NCBI GenBank assembly: GCA_017456145.1
Contig: JAFTJZ010000012.1
Location: forward strand, 1 to 35,602
DNA length: 35,602 nucleotides
Reading direction: 5' to 3'
Origin: Clostridia bacterium
GTDB taxonomy: Bacteria; Bacillota; Clostridia; Oscillospirales; CAG-272
Both the position numbers and the translations under genes were made by a program. The notes beneath the pieces are model-generated. The model was given only the letters and a program-made list of their open reading frames with translations, searched no databases and was not told the origin of the DNA. Below, piece by piece: positions 17,892 through 26,421 of the stretch; the first letter of the stretch is position 1; every line of letters starts with the position of its first letter.

Positions 17892-19445
17892 TCAAAGTAA
17901 GCCGCGGATCTCAATGTTCTCCGCGGTCAGTGTTCCGCGGTCGGCAACAAAGCCGAGATGTGACAGCCGGTCGGTGGGCAGCCCGCACTGCAACAGCAGC
18001 ACGTCATCCACGTACACCTCAATGACGCCGTCGATCAAAATACAGCGCACCGCATACCGCTTGCCGTTCTCTACGGCGAATTTTCGCGCCGCAAGGGGGT
18101 CAAAGCTGTACAGGCGATACAGAGCCACCCGCCCTTCCTTCGCCTCAAGCAAGACAACGTAGGGGCATCCGCGCGAGCGCAGGAAAATACCGCCACTGCC
18201 CTGCACGCAAAGCTCGGCGCATACCATGGCAGAGCCTGCCGCTGCGATCTCCTCCGGCAGCGGGATCGATACGGCGTGATAATCCTTGGGCGCCGTCTGA
18301 AGACACAGCACCCCGTCCGCATCGCGCGTCGATACACCGCCGTAGGTCTTCCAGGCAAAGCTGTTGGGCTCATCACACCAGACCTCGGTGGACAGCCGCT
18401 CTCCCAGATGCTCCTCGGGGATGGGGCAGGTGTGTGCGCGCAGCCGCCCGCCGTCCATCTGCAGCACCTTGGGCAACGAGAGGGCGTTTTTTCCATCGGC
18501 ACGGTCAATATAGACCAGCAGCCGCTCCCCGCGATGCATAAAGCTGCGGCAGGTAAAGCCGCTCTGCGTCGGCCCCGCGATCAGGATATTATCCTCCTCG
18601 ATCTCAAGAAACGGCCCATCGGGGCTGTCTGCATAAGCGACAATGGTCGCATTGCTGGCATAGGGGTCGGAAGTGACCGCCCTGCCGCTGTAATTCATGC
18701 CCGAAAGACAGCACAGCACCCATTTGCCGTCCATGTAAAAGACGTCGGGCACCTCCAGCACTCCGTGATGATCGACGTGATAGACAATACGCGGGTCGGT
18801 CCAATGCAGAAGATCATGGCTGCGCAGCATAACGATGACCCCCACAGGGCAGCTGCCGCCAAGATCCGCCGCTGCCGCATAATATCCGCTGTAGCAGCCC
18901 TTCCCGTCCGTATCCTCCCGTTCGACCACGATAAAATCACGCGCATCCACAATGTTCCAATCGTAGTGCGAAAGATTGTTGTAGCCGATCAGACGTCCCG
19001 CACGGGGCGCGCCGTCTGCCGTCGCCACGGGAATGTCGACCGTGTCCTCATTGACGACGACGGGATTTCCCTCCCACGGCTCAAAATGCTCCCAATCGCG
19101 GGAGATGGCAACGCCGATGCGCTGGCTGGTTCGCTCACGATCGCGCATGGTATAGAACAAATAACAAACGTCATCACGATTGACCGCGCAGCCGGTGAAC
19201 TTGCTGTGGAAATCGGCGGGGTTGCTCTCGTCAAGCAGTGGCGGGAGCACACTCGGGCAGCTCTCCCAATGAAAGCCGTCGCAGCTGACAGCGTGTCCGA
19301 CGCCCCATCCCTCTCTCGGATCCCCCGAGGGGGTCAAGGGCCCGTTTTGCAGATAAAAGGCGTGTGTCCGAGTCCCCTGCTCGGTTTCTCGGTTGACAAA
19401 CCACGCGTCCCATTGTACGGCGCACGGATCGGTGTACTTTTTCAT
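17892..19445 (-). CDS. GH32/GH43-superfamily five-bladed beta-propeller glycosidase
   Basis: A 517-aa protein, probably cytoplasmic (no signal peptide). The fold signature is a series of blade motifs: WDAWFV, HAFYLQNGPL, VGHAVSCDGFHW, FTGCAV, IGVAISRDWEHFE, RSHDLLHWTD. Candidate catalytic residues are an N-terminal Asp (6 or 13), Asp170 in ARDF (the RDP aspartate of GH32) and Glu231 in EVPD. The C-terminal ~140 residues form a GH32-C-like sandwich (GGIFLRSRG, VEVYVDD-type strands). The classical WMNDPNG box is missing, so the substrate may not be fructan. It is the first gene of an operon with the SGNH hydrolase, under the palindrome-covered promoter at 19504-19542. Confidence 0.8.
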   Translation of the reverse strand: MKKYTDPCAVQWDAWFVNRETEQGTRTHAFYLQNGPLTPSGDPREGWGVGHAVSCDGFHWESCPSVLPPLLDESNPADFHSKFTGCAVNRDDVCYLFYTMRDRERTSQRIGVAISRDWEHFEPWEGNPVVVNEDTVDIPVATADGAPRAGRLIGYNNLSHYDWNIVDARDFIVVEREDTDGKGCYSGYYAAAADLGGSCPVGVIVMLRSHDLLHWTDPRIVYHVDHHGVLEVPDVFYMDGKWVLCCLSGMNYSGRAVTSDPYASNATIVAYADSPDGPFLEIEEDNILIAGPTQSGFTCRSFMHRGERLLVYIDRADGKNALSLPKVLQMDGGRLRAHTCPIPEEHLGERLSTEVWCDEPNSFAWKTYGGVSTRDADGVLCLQTAPKDYHAVSIPLPEEIAAAGSAMVCAELCVQGSGGIFLRSRGCPYVVLLEAKEGRVALYRLYSFDPLAARKFAVENGKRYAVRCILIDGVIEVYVDDVLLLQCGLPTDRLSHLGFVADRGTLTAENIEIRGLL

Positions 19446-19503
19446 AATGGTCTCCTTTTTTTATTGGTATAAGTATGCGAAGGAATCACAGCAAACACTG
19501 TGC

Positions 19504-19542
19504 GTATGGCATCATGATACCATACATCATAAAAATTGTCAA
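19504..19542 (-). promoter_or_regulatory. Promoter with 22-bp palindromic operator
   Basis: On the minus strand, TTGACA (19542-19537), a 17-bp spacer and TATCAT (19519-19514). A 22-bp near-perfect palindrome (19504-19525, arms GTATGG/CCATAC around ATCATGAT, one mismatched pair) covers the -10 box. A weaker CACAG/CTGTG inverted repeat lies just downstream. This is a typical repressor-operator placement. Confidence 0.85.
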
Positions 19543-19577
19543 GCCCATTTGCGCATTTTTATCGTCAAAAAGAGCGC

Positions 19578-19611
19578 GGGAAACAAAGCGGCGGCACCGA
19601 GGTGCCGCCGC
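19578..19611 (-). terminator. Terminator of 1294-aa surface protein gene
   Basis: GCGGCGGCACC (19588-19598) pairs with GGTGCCGCCGC (19601-19611). On the minus strand it is followed by TTTGTTT. It lies 64 bases beyond the stop codon at 19675. Confidence 0.75.
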
Positions 19612-19674
19612 AGCCGCAAGCTCCGCGCGATGAAAAACGGAGCACGCGGGGAATACATAAGAGTTTGTTGGGAA

Positions 19675-22600
19675 TCAGGCACCCATGCCCCTGCCCCGCT
19701 TGCGCAAGATCAGAACCGTCATGACACCGGCACCCACGGCGCAGGCAAGCACCACCGCCACAACGATGATGATCACGCCGCCCCTGTTTTGCTTGGCGTC
19801 GGGCGTTCGGTCGGCATTACGCTCAACGGGAGAGAGCGTGTCTTGCTCATTGACCGTTCCGATGTCGGGCAGCTCTTCCTCCGATCGAGCGGGATCCTCA
19901 TCCGCGTTGCCGCTGCCCCCCTGAGAGGACGGATCGGAGTTTGTGGCATCTTCGGCGCTCTTGCTCAGATAAAAATTATCGACCTTGAGTGTGACCGAGG
20001 TGTCATCCGTGATGTTTTGCGCGTTGACAAAGTAGATACGGAACTCGGTCGCCGCCGTTTGATCGATCCCCTTGTCAAGTCCTTTGGAGATGGGCAGGCG
20101 TATATGATTCCAGCCATTTTGCAAGTCGCCCGCCACCGCGCGATTCATCTGAGCAAAGCTCCATGACAGCGCACCATCATCCCAGCCTGCTGCCGAGCAA
20201 AGCTCCACAGCGGATGCCGCGACGTTCAACGCCGCATATGCCTCTACGTCCGAGATGTACAGATCAAATTCCAGCGCATCCACCGTCGTCAGATCGACAA
20301 CGGACGGCCCGCCAACGTTAACCAGCGGGATAGAGAGGATGGAACCCGTATTGACCTCCCCGTCCTCAAATGCGCCGAAGGTATAAGAGAGCGAGAATTT
20401 GCCCAGCGTCTTATGCTGCGCATCCACCGTCCAAGCACCGAGGCTCAAATTACAGCCAAACAAAGGAATCCGATCTGCGGCGGTCCACAGTTCGTTCGGA
20501 ATATCCTGCTCCCATGTGGCAAGATTGATCTCGGACTCGAGCTGAGCGGAGCCGTCGGGGAGGATATACATCCGGGTCTGCAGCAGTGACGGATCTGCCT
20601 TCACGCAGGTCAGGCGCACATTGTCAATACGCAAAACGACGTCGGTCGCCGCATCGACATTTGCGGCATCCTGCAAATAGATCGCCACGGTTGTCACGCT
20701 CCCAAGCGTTGTATTTCCCGAGAGCACCCCCGCCCCGATCGGCAGGCGTACGCGGTTCCAGCCCGTCACGACCGTCCCGCCGCACATATCCGCAATGTCC
20801 GCAAACGTCCAGCTGATGCTCCCGCCGCGCCCGTCGGTCGAGTGCATCATGGCACCGACACGCCCGAGCTGCAGTGCGGCAAGCTCCTCGGGGCTGCAGG
20901 AGAGATAGAGATCAAACTCCAGCGCATCCATTCGGCCGGCATCCGTGCCGCCGATCCATCCGTTGGCACTCCCCACCTTGATGACCAAGGGCGCACCGCG
21001 CATGACCGTCGTCTGCATTGAGCCGTCCTCAAGCAGCTCGATCATCTCACCAAAGCGATATTCCAGACATCTCCGTCCTCCCGTTGGCTTGACGCGACTG
21101 CACAGCCAATCCCCGATACCCGCATGACCGCCGTGGATGTACACGGTATGCTCATCGCCATCGGGCAGATCATAATCATAAGAGGTGGGCGTGACATACA
21201 TATGACTTCCGTCCTCCAACAGAAAGATCGTATCTCGCATATAATCGGACCACACGTCCCGATTCATGGGCATAGAAACGATCTCGTCCCACGACGGAGA
21301 GCCGGTATCATCGTAAAAGCCCACGCTGCTTAAGGTCAGGGTCAACTCGGCATCTCCGCAATCAAATTCACTGCTGTTAAAGATGAGGATCTCTTTGAGC
21401 GCACTGCTGTCGTACAGCGCCTCGCTTTGAAATTCGGAGAGCGGAATGAGCAGCGAATATCGCATCTGATCATCGTCGGTTGCGACGATGTACGGGAAAA
21501 GGGAGGAGAGATGTGCGATGGATTGATGATCCAACTGCCTCTCTTTTGACCGCAGCACAATGCTGAACGGCACATCCTTCAACAGCTTTTCATCCGAAAT
21601 ATTCAGATCGATGTACATCATCGTCGCATGGGATATATCGTAGCTCTTCACGGTTTGATATATCGTGCGGAACTGATACCAGATGCTGCCAAGATACTGC
21701 TTTCCCGACACGCTGCCGGTCAGCACCGTCGTGCGGGGCTGCTCGTCGATAAAGGGGTAGACAGGATTGACGCATAGAATCTGTCCGTCATGCGTAATCT
21801 GCATGGTTCTTGCCTCATCGGAGCGCCAGGAGGCACCGTTTGCTGCTGACACAACGACAAGATCACTCGTCGCGCGCAGCGAGGCATCCTTGGCAAAGGA
21901 AACATGATTGATGCCAATGGTCAGCCGCTGATCTCCGCACTCGACATGCTGCCCAGGCGGGAGATAGAACAAAAAGCGATTGAACGCCGTCCAATCAAAC
22001 GAATTCCCCTCAAAGGCGTCAAGTGGGATGAGCAGCGAATACCGCCCGTCCTCCTGCCGCACGACAAAATCAAACAGAGACGGCAGGAGCACATAAGCAT
22101 TTTTATGGTTTGAGGACAGCGCAATGCCAAAGGACACATCCTCAAGCAGCGTCGGCTCGGAGATATTCAGCTCCATATGCAGATACTTCGCCCGCGAAAT
22201 ATTCTCTTTCGTTTTCAGGTTGGCGGTGATGAAGAAGTCTCTATAATCACTCTTCCCCGTCAGATGCCTTGAGACCTTGGTCGTTATGGGCTGCTCGGAC
22301 ATAGGAGGGTATGCAGATACCACGTCCCCGCCCTCGGATCTCGTAAAGCGGAAGTGATCAATCTTGACAGTGACCCTTGTCTGCTCACTTACATTGGCGG
22401 CAGTGGCCATATACAGCCGCAGATAATTGACTGCCGAAAGATCAATCGCCCCGCCGCGCTTGACTCCACGGTCAAACGGCAGCCGCACGCGGTTCCAGCC
22501 AACCTGCGCCTCCCCTACAATGCCGTCGAGGATGTCCTGCAGCGTCCATTCCAACTCGTCTACATCCGCCATGCCCGACGAGGAGAGCTCCACACCCGCG

Positions 22601-23559
22601 ACAGCAAAATCCAGCGCGGTCAGCTCCGCCGGTGTGCAAGAGAGATACAGATCAAATTCCAATGCGTCCATCGCCATGGCGTTGACCGCACTGCCGCCAT
22701 CATGCGAGAACGGCAGTGAGAGAATGGCACTGTGGTTGTATTTCTGACTCACCGTGCCGTCTGCGGCGGCCTGCTCCACCACACCAAAGGTATAGGTCAG
22801 ACACGCATCTCCGGATGCAAGTGATGCATCGTCAAGCAACCAGCTCCCCACCGCGGTGTCACCGTCAAAGAACAAATAGCTGTCAGCGCTCCCGGGATCG
22901 ATGATCGGGGTCGCCTCGATCACATTGTACTCAATTGGCCGCAAGACGGTAGTACCCGTCACCCGCCAACCGCCATCCCCACTCTTTGCCTGGAGATGCA
23001 TGGGTATGACTGCCACATCCCCGATCACCTCGGACGAGGCAACCGAGGCAAAGGAGACGTGCCGCAGCTTGATGACAAGGGTCTCATCCCCGCAGTCGAT
23101 CATGTCCATGCAATACATACGGATACAATTCATGCGCGTGTAATCACACGCATTATCCGTTGCAATCGGCATAAAGGCGGACATGGGCACGTTCAATTCG
23201 TACCAGCCGTCCCCCAATGAGCGCAGACCCGCATTCAGCAGCGGGATCGGGCGGTTGCTCTCCTGTGTGTCCGGGTAGCTCGATGAGGTCAGCTCCAGCA
23301 TGAAATTGACCCCCTCAAGCAGCGAGGGATCGGAAATATACAGCTCCAGACGCATGACAGCAGCTCCCGATATATCATAACTCACATCTTGCGGTGCAAT
23401 AAAGTGAAACACCGGCAAGGGAAAGCCGCTCTTCCCCATAAGTGAGGCGGTGAGCTCCTGCGACTTCTCGTCCTGCTGCGCGAAAACCTCTGTCGTCGTT
23501 GCCGTCAGGCAAGCGAAAAACAAACTAAGAACCAAACAAACATAAATCCATCGTTTCAT
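19675..23559 (-). CDS. Large secreted, membrane-anchored multi-module beta-sandwich protein
   Basis: A 1294-aa protein. The start MKRWIY is set by AAAGGAGGT seven bases upstream. There is a signal peptide (cleaved near EVFAQQ), then six repeating beta-sandwich modules of two types: type A (LELYISDPSLLEGV, LNISEPTLLEDV, LNISDEKLLKDV) and type B (MDALEFDLYLSC, twice, and VDALEFDLYISD, each followed by a GWNR/HIRLPI strand). Type B is shared with the 355-aa and 898-aa proteins. An acidic Ser-rich linker leads to a C-terminal membrane helix (GVIIIVVAVVLACAVGAG) and an Arg/Lys tail (LRKRGRG). It probably binds an extracellular glycan; no catalytic motif is seen. The gene sits downstream of the 21-bp repeat array. 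Confidence 0.85.
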   Translation of the reverse strand: MKRWIYVCLVLSLFFACLTATTTEVFAQQDEKSQELTASLMGKSGFPLPVFHFIAPQDVSYDISGAAVMRLELYISDPSLLEGVNFMLELTSSSYPDTQESNRPIPLLNAGLRSLGDGWYELNVPMSAFMPIATDNACDYTRMNCIRMYCMDMIDCGDETLVIKLRHVSFASVASSEVIGDVAVIPMHLQAKSGDGGWRVTGTTVLRPIEYNVIEATPIIDPGSADSYLFFDGDTAVGSWLLDDASLASGDACLTYTFGVVEQAAADGTVSQKYNHSAILSLPFSHDGGSAVNAMAMDALEFDLYLSCTPAELTALDFAVAGVELSSSGMADVDELEWTLQDILDGIVGEAQVGWNRVRLPFDRGVKRGGAIDLSAVNYLRLYMATAANVSEQTRVTVKIDHFRFTRSEGGDVVSAYPPMSEQPITTKVSRHLTGKSDYRDFFITANLKTKENISRAKYLHMELNISEPTLLEDVSFGIALSSNHKNAYVLLPSLFDFVVRQEDGRYSLLIPLDAFEGNSFDWTAFNRFLFYLPPGQHVECGDQRLTIGINHVSFAKDASLRATSDLVVVSAANGASWRSDEARTMQITHDGQILCVNPVYPFIDEQPRTTVLTGSVSGKQYLGSIWYQFRTIYQTVKSYDISHATMMYIDLNISDEKLLKDVPFSIVLRSKERQLDHQSIAHLSSLFPYIVATDDDQMRYSLLIPLSEFQSEALYDSSALKEILIFNSSEFDCGDAELTLTLSSVGFYDDTGSPSWDEIVSMPMNRDVWSDYMRDTIFLLEDGSHMYVTPTSYDYDLPDGDEHTVYIHGGHAGIGDWLCSRVKPTGGRRCLEYRFGEMIELLEDGSMQTTVMRGAPLVIKVGSANGWIGGTDAGRMDALEFDLYLSCSPEELAALQLGRVGAMMHSTDGRGGSISWTFADIADMCGGTVVTGWNRVRLPIGAGVLSGNTTLGSVTTVAIYLQDAANVDAATDVVLRIDNVRLTCVKADPSLLQTRMYILPDGSAQLESEINLATWEQDIPNELWTAADRIPLFGCNLSLGAWTVDAQHKTLGKFSLSYTFGAFEDGEVNTGSILSIPLVNVGGPSVVDLTTVDALEFDLYISDVEAYAALNVAASAVELCSAAGWDDGALSWSFAQMNRAVAGDLQNGWNHIRLPISKGLDKGIDQTAATEFRIYFVNAQNITDDTSVTLKVDNFYLSKSAEDATNSDPSSQGGSGNADEDPARSEEELPDIGTVNEQDTLSPVERNADRTPDAKQNRGGVIIIVVAVVLACAVGAGVMTVLILRKRGRGMGA

Positions 23560-23591
23560 GGCTGTTACCTCCTTTCTCACAATTCAAGCCA

Positions 23592-23627
23592 TTTCAACAC
23601 ATCTTGAAAATGGGGAAACTTCCCCAT
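23592..23627. promoter_or_regulatory. Two inverted repeats in the leader of the 1294-aa gene
   Basis: ATGGGGAA-ac-TTCCCCAT (23610-23627) and TTTCAA-cacatc-TTGAAA (23592-23609) are perfect inverted repeats lying side by side between the expected transcription start and the ribosome binding site. They could be operators or RNA hairpins. Confidence 0.7.
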
Positions 23628-23640
23628 ATTACGTATATAC

Positions 23641-23723
23641 AGTTTATCATACATTGACAGATGTGTCAATAGCGTGGCGTAAAAAAGCGCAATGCGACAG
23701 CACTTTCTCCGTTTTCCACAAAT
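23641..23723 (-). promoter_or_regulatory. Promoter of 1294-aa gene with upstream Spo0A-like box
   Basis: On the minus strand, TTGACA (23669-23664), 17 bp and TAAACT (23646-23641) with a TG extended -10. The -35 is part of the palindrome TTGACA-gatg-TGTCAA (23654-23669). The box ATTTGTGGAAAACG (23710-23723) ends 40 bp upstream of the -35; its core TGTGGAA differs from the Spo0A box TGTCGAA at one base. Confidence 0.75.
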
Positions 23724-23781
23724 TTCAATGCCGATTTTTGGGCAACATCACGAAACGTCGCGTCATTTTTGATGCCTTTTA

Positions 23782-24239
23782 CCCCGTACAAACCATGACA
23801 TTCCCGCCTTCTCGGTGCGCGTGATCCCCCCATTGTCTGATCTGTAGTCGCGCCATGCACCCCGTACAAACCATGACATATCCCGTATGAATTCATATTC
23901 ACCCCGTATAAACCATGACACACGCCGTATCAAACCGTTAATACCCCGTATAAAACATGACACACCCCGCACAAATATTGACTCGCACGCGGCATCAAGC
24001 TGCCACAACCCCGTATAAAACATGACACACCCCATATAAATATAGACACTTCCTGCGCGCATGGATCTCCGCACCCCGTACAAAGCATGACAATACCCGT
24101 ATAAAAAGCGACATTTGCGCCTGCTCTCTCCCCTCCGCGACAATTGCAGCGCTCTATTTTGTGAGATTTTTTTCAATTCCATGGCAAAAAAAGAGTGTCC
24201 CGACCGCATTGGTCGGGACACCCCGTATAAATGATGACA
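23782..24239. repeat. Array of 19-bp direct repeats in 21-bp steps
   Basis: The consensus CCCCGTAYAAANCATGACA occurs at 23782, 23860, 23902, 23944, 23965, 24009, 24030, 24074, 24095 and 24221, with degraded copies at 23881 and 23923. Steps are mostly 21 or 42-44 bp, and two 65-bp higher-order units start at 23944 and 24009, with a third beginning at 24074. It fills the gap between the 355-aa gene and the promoter of the 1294-aa gene; the last copy lies between the 355-aa stop and its terminator. No real gene is seen in this stretch; a 161-codon minus-strand frame across it only reflects the 7-codon repeat period. Confidence 0.88.
24188..24221 (-). terminator. Intrinsic terminator of 355-aa gene
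   Basis: GTGTCCCGACC (24195-24205) and GGTCGGGACAC (24211-24221) form a perfect 11-bp stem with a 5-base loop. On the minus strand it is followed by TCTTTTTTT, a textbook intrinsic terminator. Confidence 0.93.
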
Positions 24240-24251
24240 TTCCATCAAAAA

Positions 24252-25319
24252 TCACTGCTGTGATTGCTTTTGACGATCCTTTTTCTTGAGCAGCGCGTAG
24301 ACAACGATGTCGGCGATAAAGATCAGTGCAGCACTAATCGAGAGCACCGTGAGCATGGTTTTATCGCTGACTTCAATGGGCTCGACCTTACTGTCGTTCC
24401 CATCGTCACCCCCGGATTCACCAAGGTACTCATCGTACCGCTCCAGCCATCTGCCGACGCGATTGAGCTGGATCTTCGCTCCCATATCGCTCAGCATATT
24501 CTTGACGATACTCTCCTGTGCGTCATATTTCTCGTCCAGCGTCGTGAAAAGCGTACGCCAGCTCTCGGCATTTTTCTTGTACTGTGCGACAATATCGGCG
24601 TTTGTCTCATCCCACTCGGGAATATCCTTCAGCTTTTCTTCCAGCTCGGCGGCAAATTCCTGCGCAACGGGCGTCAGCTTTTCCGTCATCTGTGCCTCAT
24701 AATCGGTCAGGCGGATCGCGTCGATCTTGATGACAATGGGCGTGGCGGGCGCTGCCACAGCATTGACAAAATACCAGCGAAGGTAGTTCAGTCGGGTCAG
24801 ATCAGCTTGCCCGTTGTTGTTCAGCGACAAACGGATCTCGTTCCAGCCGTTCTGCTTGCACTGGGCGAGAATATCCGGCAAGCGCCAGTTGGTCTCCTCT
24901 TTGTCGTGTGTACCTGAGGAGGTCAACTCGAAGGCGTTGTCAGCAAAGGCAACCTGCGACAGCGCGTCCTTGTCGGAGACGTAGAACCAAAATTCCAGCG
25001 TGTCCATCTTGGAGGCGTCGACCGACGCCTTGCCGAGAACATCCTCAAACCGGAAACTAAAACCGGATTGCCCGAGATTGGTCACCTGGTTCCCCTCCCC
25101 GTCGGTATAGGTGCCGAGCGTGTAGGTCAGGCTGGAGTTACCCGCCTTGAAGTCCTTTTGATCCACGGCAAACGCACCGAGCGGCGCGTCGCAAGCAAAC
25201 AGCGGAATGCTGTGCGCGGTCGTAACCGCCTCGACGTTCTCCGTCGCTGCAAATGCAGATATGGTCATGCTCGAGATCAGCAGAGTGAATGTGAGAAGTA
25301 TCGTCAGAAATTTTTTCAT
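24252..25319 (-). CDS. Secreted, membrane-anchored single-module beta-sandwich protein
   Basis: A 355-aa protein: signal peptide (cleaved near SAFAATE), one beta-sandwich module (about 37-207, SIPLFACDAPLGAF to IKIDAIRLTDYEAQ), a charged helical or coiled-coil segment (208-300), an acidic Gly/Asp linker, a membrane helix (about 322-343) and a Lys-rich tail (KKKDRQKQ). It is nearly the same as the C-terminal third of the 898-aa protein; both carry THDKEETNWRLPDILAQ. AAGGAGG lies ten bases before the ATG; a nearer ATG is out of frame. The likely role is glycan or surface binding at the membrane; no enzyme motif is seen. Confidence 0.87.
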   Translation of the reverse strand: MKKFLTILLTFTLLISSMTISAFAATENVEAVTTAHSIPLFACDAPLGAFAVDQKDFKAGNSSLTYTLGTYTDGEGNQVTNLGQSGFSFRFEDVLGKASVDASKMDTLEFWFYVSDKDALSQVAFADNAFELTSSGTHDKEETNWRLPDILAQCKQNGWNEIRLSLNNNGQADLTRLNYLRWYFVNAVAAPATPIVIKIDAIRLTDYEAQMTEKLTPVAQEFAAELEEKLKDIPEWDETNADIVAQYKKNAESWRTLFTTLDEKYDAQESIVKNMLSDMGAKIQLNRVGRWLERYDEYLGESGGDDGNDSKVEPIEVSDKTMLTVLSISAALIFIADIVVYALLKKKDRQKQSQQ

Positions 25320-25360
25320 GGGTCATGATCCTCCTTGTGGGGACGTGTGCATTATGTATC

Positions 25361-25443
25361 ATTTTACCATGAAATGGCGCGTATGTCAATCGATTTTGAG
25401 AATTTGTTTGTCTCAAAGCAAAAATTTGCCGTTTTCGACAAAG
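25361..25443 (-). promoter_or_regulatory. Promoter of 355-aa gene with Spo0A box
   Basis: On the minus strand, TTGACA (25389-25384), 17 bp and TAAAAT (25366-25361), with TG in extended -10 position. The box CTTTGTCGAAAACG (25443-25430) ends 40 bp upstream and contains the exact Spo0A core TGTCGAA (25440-25434). Confidence 0.85.
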
Positions 25444-25614
25444 ACAGCCTCCCAAAATTGTGCATCTTGCCCATGGCAGGGCAGCAACATCAAACGATAA
25501 CAAGATATCAAATCGTATGCACCTTGAAGTCGCGTTGCCGGGAGACTTCCCTTCTGACAGAGGGCGCCGGAGCCTTGTCCGTCCCAAGACCCCGACACAG
25601 CCAAAGGCTGCTCC

Positions 25615-26421
25615 TTACCCCTGCCGATAGATTCTCTCCACCTCGTCAGGGCTCATGCGGAAGAAGGAAACGACCAGATACACTGTCGTCGCCACCGCCA
25701 AAATCACCGTGAAGATGACCGTGGGCGTATCCCACCATGAGCCGCCGCCCAGCGTGGGGAGCAGCATTCCACAGAAATCATAAATGGCGTGCAGCGCCAC
25801 GCAAAGCCAAAGATTGGCGGTCTTGAACAACACCACAGAGCACATCGCGCCGATCAAAAAGGAATACCCGATCTGCATGATGGTCGCGGGCAGCCCCGCG
25901 CCCGCCAACAAATTGACCGCGTGCATCGCGCCGAAAACCGCGGAGGTCAGCAGAATGCTGACCAGCAAGCCCGCGTGGGTACGGCGGCGCGTCTTGGCAA
26001 AGGTCAAAAGAACAACACCGCGAAATGCGATCTCCTCAAACAGCCCGATTGCAAGGCATTCCAAGGCAAAGCAAGCAATATAGATCGCCTCCCCGTGGAC
26101 AAGATACGCATCGCCCCATATCAACGAGAGAATGGGCAGGTTGTTGACCACCACGGCAAGCGGCGGCAGGATAAACAGCAGCGACTTGCCGTATGGCCGA
26201 CGAAAAGGGTGCAGCACGTGATATCCCTGCGACAAAAATATGACGAGAAACACCGCCGCTGCGATCAGCCGCGTCAGCGCCATGGTAAGAATCGGCTGCA
26301 GCACCGCATCGTCGGTCAGCGGTGGGCCGTATTCGATGAAGAGCAGCACAGGCGCGGCGACGGCAATTGCCACCAAGGACGCCCACCGTGGCAGCGTCCT
26401 TGCGCGAACCGTATCAGCCAT
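25615..26421 (-). CDS. CPBP-family intramembrane glutamic endopeptidase
   Basis: A 268-aa membrane protein with about eight helices. The CAAX-protease/ABI motifs are all present: FEEIAFRG (Glu129, Glu130, Arg134), FGAMH (His167) and HAIYDF (His211, Asp215). Such proteases cleave membrane substrates and are often linked to surface-protein or peptide processing. The start ATG overlaps the lgt-like gene by eight bases, with GGGAGG eight bases before it, so translation is probably coupled. The link to lipoprotein or surface-protein maturation is inferred from this pairing. Confidence 0.9.
   Translation of the reverse strand: MADTVRARTLPRWASLVAIAVAAPVLLFIEYGPPLTDDAVLQPILTMALTRLIAAAVFLVIFLSQGYHVLHPFRRPYGKSLLFILPPLAVVVNNLPILSLIWGDAYLVHGEAIYIACFALECLAIGLFEEIAFRGVVLLTFAKTRRRTHAGLLVSILLTSAVFGAMHAVNLLAGAGLPATIMQIGYSFLIGAMCSVVLFKTANLWLCVALHAIYDFCGMLLPTLGGGSWWDTPTVIFTVILAVATTVYLVVSFFRMSPDEVERIYRQG

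Noticed and set aside
23782-24239. CRISPR array
   Set aside because: Repeats are 19 bp, diverged, and mostly separated by only 2-3 bases; no cas genes lie nearby.
23782-24239. Plasmid-type iterons and replication origin
   Set aside because: Spacing fits iterons, but no rep, parA or DnaA-box cluster is present and all neighbours look chromosomal.
23763-24248. A 161-codon minus-strand protein with repeated SWFVRG-like heptads
   Set aside because: The repeats are the 21-bp DNA unit read as seven codons; the frame is broken by 22-bp steps, and there is no ribosome binding site.
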